DNA of 64,000 bases from Peteryoungia ipomoeae (GTDB lineage: Bacteria > Pseudomonadota > Alphaproteobacteria > Rhizobiales > Rhizobiaceae). How positions within the stretch are numbered: position 1 is the first letter of the stretch; the number at the start of each line of letters is the position of its first letter. Below the pieces are notes generated by a model. It saw only the letters and a program-made list of their open reading frames with translations, did no database searches and was not told the DNA's origin. This document shows positions 45,909-54,524 of this stretch, piece by piece. Where the stretch lies: the NCBI RefSeq assembly GCF_004912165.1, contig NZ_STGV01000002.1, positions 248,001 to 312,000 of the forward strand, in the 5' to 3' direction. Made by a program: the position numbers and the translations under genes.

Positions 45909-45922
45909 GTCTCAACTCCTCA

Positions 45923-46309
45923 TCAGGCCGATTTTTGCAGAGCAGAATTTCCAAGGTGATCGGTAAGCAGCTGGCGGAAAGCCACGGCTTCAACGGGCTT
46001 GTGGAGAAATGCCGTAACGCCGGCCGCTTTCGCCTCTTCTTGCAGCCTTGGCTCGGTTTCAGCAGTGATCATGACAATCGGAATGTGTTCGTAGCGCTCC
46101 ATAAGGCGCACTGCTTTGACGAACTGCAGGCCTGACATTCCCGGCAGAAAATGATCAACGAGCAGCATGGAGAAGGTTTCGGCATGACACATGGCCAAGG
46201 CCGAAGCGCCGTCACTCGCAACATGGATCTCGGTGTCCGTAGCCTTCTTGGCAAGATGCTTAATGATCAAGGCATTGGTCGGATTGTCTTCGACGATCAG
46301 TATGGACAT
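45923..46309 (-). CDS. Single-domain response regulator (CheY-like)
   Basis: 128 residues from the ATG at 46309 (MSILIVEDNPTNAL). It has the acidic pair in VEDN, phospho-acceptor D52 in LLVDHFLPGMSG, the T in MITAE and the lysine in LHKPVEA. No output domain follows. It is first in a four-gene operon with the molybdopterin-fold protein, the hybrid kinase and the HD-GYP regulator, so it may act as a phosphate shuttle or sink. Confidence 0.9.
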   Translation of the reverse strand: MSILIVEDNPTNALIIKHLAKKATDTEIHVASDGASALAMCHAETFSMLLVDHFLPGMSGLQFVKAVRLMERYEHIPIVMITAETEPRLQEEAKAAGVTAFLHKPVEAVAFRQLLTDHLGNSALQKSA

Positions 46310-46499
46310 GGGTGACACTCTCCGCAAAAGACCTGCATCCGCCCCCCGTTCCAACGTCGGAAGGGCGTTAACTTTTGATGCAGAATTTGTATCAGGAAGA
46401 GGCTTCGATTAGCTGAAGTCGATGATTACAATTTTATTGTTTGGCCAACTTTATTAGTTTCTGCGCATTTTGCTGGCCCCTCTGCGGGCCGCACACCCG

Positions 46500-47123
46500 T
46501 CAAAATATAGGGAACTCGTAGTCGGCCTTGCGGCTGCGTGCGATCACCAAGCGGCCGTTTGGTAAATCATTCGTCTCTACCTTGGCCTCGATCTGTTCAG
46601 CAGACAGTCCATAGAAGCGCCAGCGCTCGATAAGGCGCCGCTCAAGCTCGTCGATAGGCGGGGCGACCATGACCGTCACGTCGAAGATATCGGCGAGGCC
46701 CGCCCAGGGGCCTTCTTCGAACAGCAGATAGTTGCCTTCGGCGATCACCACCTTGACGTCAGCCAGAATGCAGCGGGCAGCGCAGATGGCAAGTTCCCGC
46801 GAGCGATCGAAGACGGGCACGAAGAGCTCCCCTCCCGCACGGGCAGCCCGCAGGATATCCCTGAGGCCACGCACGTCGAAGGTTTCAGGCGTGCCTTTGC
46901 GCGCGAGCTGATCACGCTCGATCAGAATGGCATTGTCGAGATGGAAGCCATCCATCGGAAGAACCGCGCTTGAAATTGCGCGGCTGGAGAGTTCGTCATG
47001 CAGCCTGTCAGCCAGGGTGGACTTGCCCGCACCGGGCGGCCCGGCGACGCCCACGAGAAGCCGGGCGGATGTGGCCGCCCGGCGCTCGATATCAGATAGG
47101 AGCGTTTGAAACTGCGTCGTCAT
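46500..47123 (-). CDS. frcK: FrcK-like nucleoside-triphosphate-dependent kinase
   Basis: 207 residues with P-loop GPPGAGKST near residue 28, a DGFHLDNAIL motif, and IAEGNYLLFEEGPW, as in the uridine-kinase/phosphoribulokinase family. In Sinorhizobium the fourth gene of frcBCAK is of this type; its substrate is not firmly known. The ATG overlaps the frcA stop by four bases, so it is translationally coupled to the transporter. Confidence 0.88.
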   Translation of the reverse strand: MTTQFQTLLSDIERRAATSARLLVGVAGPPGAGKSTLADRLHDELSSRAISSAVLPMDGFHLDNAILIERDQLARKGTPETFDVRGLRDILRAARAGGELFVPVFDRSRELAICAARCILADVKVVIAEGNYLLFEEGPWAGLADIFDVTVMVAPPIDELERRLIERWRFYGLSAEQIEAKVETNDLPNGRLVIARSRKADYEFPIF

Positions 47124-47902
47124 GCGGCCACTGCTTCCTGCGGTGCCTCGCGGGCACCGGTCATGAAGGCGACGGCATCCGACATGGTGTAGTCCTTCGG
47201 GTTGATGACGCAGAGACGTTTGCCGAGACGGTGAACGTGGATGCGGTCCGCGACCTCAAAGACATGCGGCATGTTGTGGCTGATCAATACGATCGGCATG
47301 CCGCGCGAGCGCACGTCGAGGATAAGCTCAAGCACCTTGCGGCTTTCCTTGACGCCAAGCGCTGCGGTCGGCTCATCCAGGATGATGACTTTCGATCCGA
47401 AGGCCGCGGCGCGTGCCACCGCCACACCCTGGCGCTGGCCGCCGGAAAGCGTTTCCACCGCCTGATTGATGTTCTGGATCGTCATCAGCCCGAGTTCGGA
47501 CAGCTTGTCGCGGGCGAACCTTTCCATCGCGGGGCGATCGAGCTTGCGGAACACACTGCCCATGACGCCGGGTTTCCGCAGTTCGCGACCGAGGAACATG
47601 TTGTCGGCGATCGACAAGGCCGGAGACAGCGCCAGGTTCTGGTAGACGGTTTCGATGCCCGCCTCGCGCGCCTCGATGGGCGAACGGAAGTTGACCGGTT
47701 TGCCCTCAAGGCGGATCTCGCCCTCGTCAGGCGAAACGGCGCCGGAGATCGCCTTGATCAGTGACGACTTGCCCGCCCCGTTGTCGCCGATGACGGCGAG
47801 GATTTCACCGGGGTAGAGATCGAAGTCCGCCTGATCGAGAGCCGTTACACGGCCATAACGCTTGACCAGGCCACGAGCGGTAAGAATGGGTTCGATGGAC
47901 AT
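47120..47902 (-). CDS. frcA: Fructose ABC transporter ATPase
   Basis: 260 residues from the ATG at 47902. Walker A is GDNGAGKSS, the signature is LSGGQRQGVAVARA, Walker B is VIILDEPTAAL and the switch His is in LISHNMPHV. A single nucleotide-binding domain is usual for FrcA, unlike the double RbsA type. Start and stop both overlap neighbours (frcC and frcK). Confidence 0.94.
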   Translation of the reverse strand: MSIEPILTARGLVKRYGRVTALDQADFDLYPGEILAVIGDNGAGKSSLIKAISGAVSPDEGEIRLEGKPVNFRSPIEAREAGIETVYQNLALSPALSIADNMFLGRELRKPGVMGSVFRKLDRPAMERFARDKLSELGLMTIQNINQAVETLSGGQRQGVAVARAAAFGSKVIILDEPTAALGVKESRKVLELILDVRSRGMPIVLISHNMPHVFEVADRIHVHRLGKRLCVINPKDYTMSDAVAFMTGAREAPQEAVAA

Positions 47903-48984
47903 CAGCCTGCTACCTTTCTGATCCACTGGTCAATGGCGACGGCGGAAATGATCAAGACGCCGATCAAGAGATAGGTCCATTGCGGGTCCGTGCCGATGAG
48001 GCGCAGGCCGAGCTGGAACACACCGACGATGAGCGCGCCGAACAGCATGCCAAGGATCGAGCCACGACCACCGAAGAGCGAGATCCCGCCGATGACCACC
48101 GCCGTGATGGATTCGATGTTGGCGAACTGACCGGCAGTCGGCGAGACCGAGCCGATGCGGCCGATGAGGGCCCAGCCGGCGAGCGCGCAAATGAGGCCAG
48201 ACAGGGTATAGACGGAAATCAGCATGCGCTTGACGTTGACGCCGGCAAGTTCCGCTGCATCCGGATCGTCGCCGACCGCATAGACGTGCCGGCCCCAGGC
48301 CGTGTGGTTGAGCACATACCAGAGAAGCGCGACCAGGAGCACCATGGCAATGACGCCATAGGTGAAGACTGCACCGCCAATACGCAGGTTTTCACCGAAA
48401 AACTGCAGGATCGGGGCGGAGGTTTCGATATCCTGCGCGCGGATCGTCTCGTTGGCCGAATAGAGAAAATTCGTCGCGAGCACGATCTGCCACATGCCGA
48501 GCGTGACGATGAAAGGCGGCAGTTTCATCCGGGCGACAAGGATGCCGTTGATGAAGCCGCAGAGACCGCCGACGACAAAACCACAGGCGACCGCGAGTTC
48601 CGGCGGCAGGCCGTAGCGGAAGGCGAACTGGCCCATGACCACCGAGGACAGCACCATGATGGCGCCGACCGACAGATCGATGCCGGCGGTCAGGATGACC
48701 AGGGTCTGTGCTGCGCCGACGATACCGACAATCGCAACCTGCTGCAGGATCAGCGTCAGGGTGAATGCGGAGAAGAACTTGCCACCGAGAATGATCCCGA
48801 AGGCTGCGACAGACAGCACCAGCACGATCAAGGCGACAGCTGCCGGACTGGAATGAAGAAAATGCTGAAAGCGCTCCAGAGTGGTTCGCTCATGCCGGTC
48901 GAAGGACGCGACCTGATTGGCGCTACCGGAGAGCACCTTTTCGAATTCTTGCGGGGCCCTAGTATCGGGATTGGCCGGCTGCAT
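47902..48984 (-). CDS. frcC: Fructose ABC transporter permease
   Basis: 360 residues, about ten membrane helices of the ribose/xylose permease family (BPD_transp_2). Family markers: LTAGIDLSVGAIMVL, GFINGILVARMKLPPFIVTLGM, AVGDDPDAAELAGVNVKR and the C-terminal GGISLFGGRGSILGMLFGA. An N-terminal tail of about 45 residues is cytoplasmic. It lies 136 bases after frcB, with a terminator in the gap. Confidence 0.94.
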   Translation of the reverse strand: MQPANPDTRAPQEFEKVLSGSANQVASFDRHERTTLERFQHFLHSSPAAVALIVLVLSVAAFGIILGGKFFSAFTLTLILQQVAIVGIVGAAQTLVILTAGIDLSVGAIMVLSSVVMGQFAFRYGLPPELAVACGFVVGGLCGFINGILVARMKLPPFIVTLGMWQIVLATNFLYSANETIRAQDIETSAPILQFFGENLRIGGAVFTYGVIAMVLLVALLWYVLNHTAWGRHVYAVGDDPDAAELAGVNVKRMLISVYTLSGLICALAGWALIGRIGSVSPTAGQFANIESITAVVIGGISLFGGRGSILGMLFGALIVGVFQLGLRLIGTDPQWTYLLIGVLIISAVAIDQWIRKVAG

Positions 48985-49022
48985 GGGTCATCCTCCCTGC
49001 CAGTGTCACAACAATGTTCCAG

Positions 49023-49059
49023 AAAACGGCGCCCGGCCTGCCGCCGCTTGGCCGGGCGC
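49023..49059 (-). terminator. Attenuating terminator between frcB and frcC
   Basis: GCGCCCGGCC (49029-49038) pairs with GGCCGGGCGC (49050-49059). On the minus strand the stem is followed by CGTTTTC. It follows the frcB stop and should keep FrcB in excess over FrcC and FrcA. Confidence 0.75.
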
Positions 49060-49120
49060 ATGCGCCTTGCGACGGGTGGAGACCACCCGCCGGCATTTCA
49101 GTCAGGCGCAGGAGGTCATA

Positions 49121-50146
49121 TCAACCCCAGCACTTCTCCGTGCCTGCCTTTGTGTCGATCGAGTCGACGCCTGCGGCCGGCTTGTCGGTGACCAGGGCGA
49201 CACCGGTATCGAAGAAGTTCTTGCCTTCGGTCGCCACCGGCTTTTCACCCGTGTCAGCGAACTTCTTGATCGCCTCGATGCCGAGCGATGCCATCAGCAG
49301 CGGATACTGCTGCGAGGTGGCGCCGATGACGCCTTCGGTGACATTCTTGACACCCGGGCAGCCGCCGTCGACGGAGACAATCAGCACGTCCTTCTCCTTG
49401 CCGACCGCCTTCAGCGCCTCATAGGCACCGGCAGCAGCGGGCTCATTGATGGTGTGCACGACGTTGATCGACGGATCCTTCTGCAGGAGGTTTTCCATGG
49501 CGGTGCGGCCGCCTTCTTCGTTGCCATTGGTGATATCGTGGCCAACGATGCGCGCGTCGGTTTCATCGCCGATCTTGTTGATGTCGACGGTGTCGATGCC
49601 GAAACCCTTCATGAAGCCCTGGTTACGCAGAACGTCGACAGACGGCTGCGACGGGGTAAGGTTCAGGAAGGCGATCTTGGCGTCCTTGGCGGCATCGCCG
49701 AGCGTTGCAGCGGCCCACTTGCCGATCAGTTCGCCAGCGAGAAGGTTGTCGGTCGCAAAGGTCATGTCAGCTGCATCGATCGGCTCGAGGGGGGTATCGA
49801 GAGCGATGACGAGAAGGCCGGCATCGCGGGCCTTCTTGACGGCAGGCACGATGCCCTTGGTGTCGGAAGCCGTCAGCAGGATGCCCTTGGCGCCGTCAGC
49901 GATGCAGGTTTCGATGGCTGCAACCTGGCTTTCCGAGTCGCCATCGATCTTGCCGGCATATGACTTCAGCGTCACGCCGAGTTCAGCCGCCTTGGCTGTT
50001 GCGCCTTCCTTCATCTTGACGAAGAAGGGGTTGGTATCTGTCTTGGTGATCAAGCAGGCAGAAACCTCTGCCGCCTGGACTGGCGCAGCAAAGACAACAC
50101 CCAGCGCCAAAGTCGACAGAGCAGCAGTGATCAGTGATTTCTTCAT
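49121..50146 (-). CDS. frcB: Periplasmic fructose-binding protein
   Basis: 341 residues from the ATG at 50146, with GGGAGGA 7 bases upstream. The signal peptide ends near VQAAE (residue 25). The mature protein is a type-I sugar-binding fold: [63 protein letters not shown] and [12 protein letters not shown]. Length and sequence pattern agree with FrcB of Sinorhizobium, which binds fructose and also ribose or mannose. Confidence 0.92.
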   Translation of the reverse strand: MKKSLITAALSTLALGVVFAAPVQAAEVSACLITKTDTNPFFVKMKEGATAKAAELGVTLKSYAGKIDGDSESQVAAIETCIADGAKGILLTASDTKGIVPAVKKARDAGLLVIALDTPLEPIDAADMTFATDNLLAGELIGKWAAATLGDAAKDAKIAFLNLTPSQPSVDVLRNQGFMKGFGIDTVDINKIGDETDARIVGHDITNGNEEGGRTAMENLLQKDPSINVVHTINEPAAAGAYEALKAVGKEKDVLIVSVDGGCPGVKNVTEGVIGATSQQYPLLMASLGIEAIKKFADTGEKPVATEGKNFFDTGVALVTDKPAAGVDSIDTKAGTEKCWG

Positions 50147-50258
50147 TGTGTATCCTCCCGAGATGGTTCGGCCGGCTCCTCCAGCCGCAACGTGTCGGCA
50201 CGGTGGCGCCTCGCACCAGCCATGTACGGGCAGCCTCTGCCCGCTCCTCCACGCCGTC

Positions 50259-50289
50259 ATTTAGAACATCAGAACATTTCTGCTGTCAA
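50259..50289 (-). promoter_or_regulatory. Probable frcB promoter with direct repeats in the spacer
   Basis: On the minus strand TTGACA (50289-50284) and TCTAAA (50265-50260) lie 18 bases apart, about 115 bases before frcB. The direct repeat AGAACAT (plus-strand 50263-50269 and 50271-50277, period 8) fills the spacer and overlaps the -10 box, a place where a repressor such as FrcR would block access. Confidence 0.5.
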
Positions 50290-50374
50290 TAAATAAATCC
50301 AGTTGAATTATTAAATCGTCATGGCATTGTGGGCCACCTGCAATTGGCAGAATTCGCCCGGGGAGGAGCGCGGT

Positions 50375-51619
50375 TTGGCCAGAGACGAGTTCGCACACAG
50401 CGTCGACACCTCCCCTCGCCTTAGTGTTGCCGGGGGCTCCAACCAGGTGCGCGTTCGCGCCTACAACGAACGCCTTGTCCTATCGCTCGTGCGACAGAAC
50501 CCGGGCTGCTCGAAGGCCGATCTCGCCCGCCTCACGGGCCTCTCAGCCCAGACCGTTTCGGTCATCATGCGATCCCTGGAGCGGGATGAACTGCTGATGC
50601 GTGGCGAGCCGATCCGCGGCCGGGTCGGTCAGCCATCGGTGCCGATGTTCATCAACCCGGACGCCGTCTTCTCCTTCGGCGTGAAGATCGGTCGCCGCAG
50701 CGCCGATCTCGTCTTGATGGATTTTGCCGGAAACATCCGAAAGCAGCGACATCGGACCTATCGCTATCCGCATCCTGATCATCTCCTGCCCTTTATCTGC
50801 GATGGGATCTCCGAGATGGAAGTCGACATGGATGCGAAGATGCGGTCGCGGATTGCCGGGATCGGAATCGCGGCACCGTTTGAGCTGTGGAACTGGGCTG
50901 AAGAGGTCGGGGCGCCCGATGGGGCGATGGACATCTGGCGACAGTTTGACCTTCAGGTCGAGGTGCAGGGTCGGATGGCCTATCCGGTCTATCTGCGCAA
51001 CGATGCCACCAGCGCCTGCGGTGCGGAACTCGTTTTTGGCGCCGGCCAGCGCTATCCCGATTTCGTCTACTTCTACATCGGCTCGTTTATCGGTGGCGGC
51101 ATCGTCGTCAACTCCTCGCTCTTCGTCGGTCGCACCGGTACGGCGGGCGCGATAGGTCCACTCCCCGTCCGCGACAAACACGGTCAGACCCGGCAGCTGC
51201 TGGACATCGCCTCGATTTTCGTGCTCGAAAACCTGCTGCGGGAGCGGGGGATTGATCCGCAACCGCTGTGGTATGCCGCGGAAGAATGGATCGACTTCGG
51301 GGAGCCGCTTGAGATCTGGCTGCAGGATACGGCTGCGGCTCTCGCCCAAGCCATCATCGCCGCCGCCTCGATCATCGATTTTGCTGCCGCCATCATCGAC
51401 GGCGGTTTTCCCGCCTGGGTCCGCCACCGCCTGATCAATGCGACCATTGAGGCGATGAACCGTCTCGACCTTCAGGGTGTCGTCATCCCGGACATCGTGG
51501 AGGGGGAAGTCGGCGATCAGGCGCGCGCAATAGGGGGGGCAAGCCTGCCGATCTTCGATCGCTATCTCATCGACCAAACCGTGCTGCTCAAGGATATCAA
51601 GCATGCTGAAGGGAATTGA
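50375..51619 (+). CDS. frcR: ROK-family regulator of the frc locus
   Basis: 414 residues: an N-terminal winged helix (LSLVRQNPGCSKADLARLTGLS, TVSVIMRSLERDELL) and a ROK sugar-kinase-like domain (SFGVKIGRRSADLVLMD, IAAPFELW, VYLRNDATSACGAEL, FIGGGIVVNSSLF). I chose the TTG at 50375 because GGGGAGGAG ends 6 bases upstream; the in-frame ATG at 50321 lacks a ribosome site. It is divergent from frcB and most likely represses it in the absence of the sugar. Confidence 0.87.
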   Translation: MARDEFAHSVDTSPRLSVAGGSNQVRVRAYNERLVLSLVRQNPGCSKADLARLTGLSAQTVSVIMRSLERDELLMRGEPIRGRVGQPSVPMFINPDAVFSFGVKIGRRSADLVLMDFAGNIRKQRHRTYRYPHPDHLLPFICDGISEMEVDMDAKMRSRIAGIGIAAPFELWNWAEEVGAPDGAMDIWRQFDLQVEVQGRMAYPVYLRNDATSACGAELVFGAGQRYPDFVYFYIGSFIGGGIVVNSSLFVGRTGTAGAIGPLPVRDKHGQTRQLLDIASIFVLENLLRERGIDPQPLWYAAEEWIDFGEPLEIWLQDTAAALAQAIIAAASIIDFAAAIIDGGFPAWVRHRLINATIEAMNRLDLQGVVIPDIVEGEVGDQARAIGGASLPIFDRYLIDQTVLLKDIKHAEGN

Positions 51620-52037
51620 TCCGCTCCTGTCGCCCGAGCTTCTGGCCACTTTGCGCGCCATGGGGCATGGTGACGAAATCGCCATTGTCGACGGCAATTA
51701 CCCCGCCCTTGAACATGCGCGACGACTGGTGCGCCTTGACGGTCACCACCTGGTGCCGGTGCTGGACGCCGTGCTCAGTGTCTTACCGATTGACGATTTC
51801 GTGCCGGAGGCGATTTTCCGGTCGACGGTCGGCGGCAGACCGGACCGGATCGATCCGATCCACCGAGACATCATCGCATGCTGCGAAAAACACGAGCCCA
51901 AAGTGGCGGTGACCCCTTTGGTGGGCCAGGATTTTTATCAGCGCGTCAAGGCCGCCCATACCGTCGTGCAAACGGGCGAACCGCAACTCTATGCCAATGT
52001 CATCCTGCGCAAGGGCGTCATCTATCCGCCGGCCTGA
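51603..52037 (+). CDS. RbsD/FucU-family sugar mutarotase
   Basis: 144 residues: MLKGIDPLLSPELLATLRAMGHGDEIAIVDGNYPA holds the active-site His and Asp of the family; later come VLDAVLSVLPIDDF and the C-terminal TGEPQLYANVILRKGVIYPP. RbsD and FucU speed interconversion of sugar anomers or ring forms, which helps downstream kinases. It overlaps the end of frcR by 17 bases, so it belongs to the fructose locus. Confidence 0.92.
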   Translation: MLKGIDPLLSPELLATLRAMGHGDEIAIVDGNYPALEHARRLVRLDGHHLVPVLDAVLSVLPIDDFVPEAIFRSTVGGRPDRIDPIHRDIIACCEKHEPKVAVTPLVGQDFYQRVKAAHTVVQTGEPQLYANVILRKGVIYPPA

Positions 52038-52060
52038 GACCGGCGGCACATCATTCTGGC

Positions 52061-52795
52061 TTAGCCTTCGAGCGCGCGAGAGATGCGGCGAGACAGCTCC
52101 AGCGGGTTCTTCAGGATGATGGCGCGGTTTGTGCGCTCGACAAGCTCTTCCCGTGCAAGGCGCGACATTTCACGCGAGACTGTTTCGCGGCTGGAGCCAA
52201 TATGCTCTGCAAGCTCGGCATGGACGAGCGGTGGCGAAATGATCCGCTCGCGACCGCCATCATTGCGCACGCGCGACAGCCGTAGAAGCGTGTTGTAAAG
52301 CCTGTGCTTGGTATCGAGGAACGAAAGCTCTGACAGACGATCATTCATGGCGCGGATGCGCCGCGACAGAAGCTGCAAGAGCGATAGCGACACGTCGGGA
52401 CGCTGGCGCAGGATGTCGTGGAAAACGGCATAGGGGATAACGGTGACGGTGGAGTCGTTGACCGCCATCAGACTTGCCGAACGGGCGAGATCATCGATCG
52501 CTGCCTGCTCGCCCAGAATGTCGCCGCGCTTGAATGTGCCAAGGATTGCTTCCTTGCCGACAGTGAAGCGCAAGACTGCGCGTATTTCTCCCGACTGGAC
52601 CACGAACACGTCCTTGGACATGTCCTCAAAGTCGACCAGGCTCTCACCGGCGGAAAGCGTCCGCGAGTGACACCGCGTCAACCATTCCCGATCCTCTTCG
52701 GGCGACAGACTGGAAAAGATCGCACACCCCCGCAATGTCGGGGGAATGACGTGGATGGATGACATGCCGGATACTGGGAGAGGTTGTGCTTTCAT
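52061..52795 (-). CDS. Crp/Fnr-family transcriptional regulator
   Basis: 244 residues (start at 52795; ATG 52765 is an alternative). A cyclic-nucleotide-binding-like jelly roll (about 20-140) contains VVQSGEIRAVL and GDILGEQAAID; the DNA-binding domain has HAELAEHIGSSRETVSREMSRL as its helix-turn-helix. There is no Fnr-type cysteine cluster. The ligand is unknown; neighbours give no direct hint. Confidence 0.9.
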   Translation of the reverse strand: MKAQPLPVSGMSSIHVIPPTLRGCAIFSSLSPEEDREWLTRCHSRTLSAGESLVDFEDMSKDVFVVQSGEIRAVLRFTVGKEAILGTFKRGDILGEQAAIDDLARSASLMAVNDSTVTVIPYAVFHDILRQRPDVSLSLLQLLSRRIRAMNDRLSELSFLDTKHRLYNTLLRLSRVRNDGGRERIISPPLVHAELAEHIGSSRETVSREMSRLAREELVERTNRAIILKNPLELSRRISRALEG

Positions 52796-52961
52796 CTGTA
52801 CAATACTTGTTCGTGGGGCTGATCTGCCCGTTGGACACAGTTCGTCAGCTCCGCCGCCCCCTTGGCGACAAACAACCGACCATGAATTTTTTCGCTTCGA
52901 CTGCAGAGTTTAACTGTTTTTACAAGAGTTTGTGCATCGTGGCACTATTAAGGCGAAAACC

Positions 52962-54002
52962 TCATCCAATAGATCCAGATGAAGGTCCCCACACATCTGT
53001 TAGAGAAAAACCACGCTCAAACGGATCGAATGGATCTAGAGCGACCTGATGAAGGCCGAAGGTGAAGCCGCGACCACTGATCGTCGGGATGACCGCCGGA
53101 CGACCCGCCACGTCCGCGAGACCGGCCAGACCTACCTGAAATTCGGAACCGATGATCGAGCGGGACAGGAACGTATCGCCGACCTTTGCCTTGCCACGCG
53201 CATGCAAAGTGGCAAGGTTGGCGGAGTTGCCGGTTCCGCAGGGCGAACGATCAACCCGGCCCGGCCACATGGTGGTGCAGGTCCGGATCGCGCCATCCGG
53301 ATCCACATCGCGGAACATCACATAGGCAACGCCGGAGATCGCGGGGATCTCTGGGTGCACGACCGCGATCGAACGGTTGATCTCTTCTTTCAGGATCATG
53401 CCTGCTTCGACGAGCGCGCGGGCATTGCCCTTTTCGATCGTCAGTCCGACCTGCCCTACATCCACAAGGGCGTAGAAAATGCCGCCATAACTGAGATCGA
53501 AGGTGACCTGACCGAAAGCCTGCGTCTGCACGGTCACATCGAGCTCGTGGACGAATGACGGCACCATGGTCAGCTCGACGCGTTCACAGCGGCCATCGCG
53601 GCAGCTGGCGCGCGCCCGAACCAAACCCGCCGCGGTCTCCAGCATCACGATGGTTTCCGGCTCGCGCATCTCGACCATGCCGCTCTCGAGCAGAGCCGTG
53701 GTGACGCAGATAGAATTGGACCCCGAACTTGCATGCGCCTGATCGGGTTGCAGGATAACGAAAGCGGCATCCGCATCGGGATGCCGGGGAGGCAGAAGGA
53801 GATTGACGGAGCCGATCGGCGCGCCGCGCGGCTCAAGCACCAGCATACGGCGAAGCTCTTCACCCTTTGGATCCGAATTGAGCCAGGCAAGCTGATCGGC
53901 GACGCTCGCTCCAGGGATTTTCGGTACACCACCGACGGCAACCTTGCCAATCTCACCCTCGGCATGCACATCCAGCAGCTGAAGCGTTCTCTTCCATCTC
54001 AT
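52962..54002 (-). CDS. Proline racemase family protein (hydroxyproline epimerase/dehydratase type)
   Basis: 346 residues of the proline racemase superfamily. The first catalytic position, usually Cys, is a serine (S93 in ASSGSNSI), while the second is intact (C255 in DRSPCGTG). Ser/Cys members have been reported as trans-3-hydroxyproline dehydratases or 4-hydroxyproline epimerases rather than racemases, so hydroxyproline use is the best guess. The usual GH after the first residue is GS here. No hydroxyproline pathway genes are adjacent. Confidence 0.8.
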   Translation of the reverse strand: MRWKRTLQLLDVHAEGEIGKVAVGGVPKIPGASVADQLAWLNSDPKGEELRRMLVLEPRGAPIGSVNLLLPPRHPDADAAFVILQPDQAHASSGSNSICVTTALLESGMVEMREPETIVMLETAAGLVRARASCRDGRCERVELTMVPSFVHELDVTVQTQAFGQVTFDLSYGGIFYALVDVGQVGLTIEKGNARALVEAGMILKEEINRSIAVVHPEIPAISGVAYVMFRDVDPDGAIRTCTTMWPGRVDRSPCGTGNSANLATLHARGKAKVGDTFLSRSIIGSEFQVGLAGLADVAGRPAVIPTISGRGFTFGLHQVALDPFDPFERGFSLTDVWGPSSGSIG

Positions 54003-54331
54003 GATATCAATCCGATACTTGCCAGCTTGAGGGCGACGAACGAGAGGTTCGCTCTACCGTGAAACTGGTCAGAAAGAATGGCTTGAGCATGTCCATCGAC
54101 CGCCCAAAAGGCAGGGATGTCATATAACATGGGGCCACTATGTACCAACCGGTTATTCCCGGCCGGAGCACATACCTTAAGAAAGGGTTAACTTCCGAGG
54201 TGCGTATCGATTTGGCTGCGCACGCCTGCGGACGCGCAAAGCCCGCATACCGGCGACAGAAAACGCACCGATATACGCGATCGCTCCACGCGAACATGGT
54301 GCGTTTGTTCATCGATTTTCAGAAGAAGGAA
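54003..54331. other. Intergenic stretch with no recognisable gene
   Basis: About 330 bases between the racemase-family gene and tRNA-Arg. Short open frames here have no family features, and I see no clear hairpin or operator. It should contain the racemase gene promoter. Confidence 0.5.
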
Positions 54332-54408
54332 TGGCGCACCCGAAAGGATTCGAACCTCTGACCCCCAGATTCGTAGTCTGGTGCTCTATCCAGCTGAGCT
54401 ACGGGTGC
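54332..54408 (-). tRNA. tRNA-Arg(ACG)
   Basis: 77 bases with an encoded CCA. On the minus strand GCACCCG pairs with CGGGTGC, the anticodon loop is CTACGAA (anticodon ACG), and the T arm is AGGTTCGAATCCT. Confidence 0.96.
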
Positions 54409-54524
54409 GTGCCGTGCCGACATCTCGTCGGCGTGTGGCGATCCTCTAAAGCGTGCTGATCAGGATTGCAAGCGCCTTTGGAAAAAAAGAGTCATTTTAG
54501 CGTCATGAACGCCCGGCACCGCCC

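Noticed and set aside
47980..49191. A 403-codon plus-strand frame opposite frcC
   Set aside because: Product is rich in Asp, Gln, His and Arg without recognisable folds; it is the complement of membrane-protein codons.
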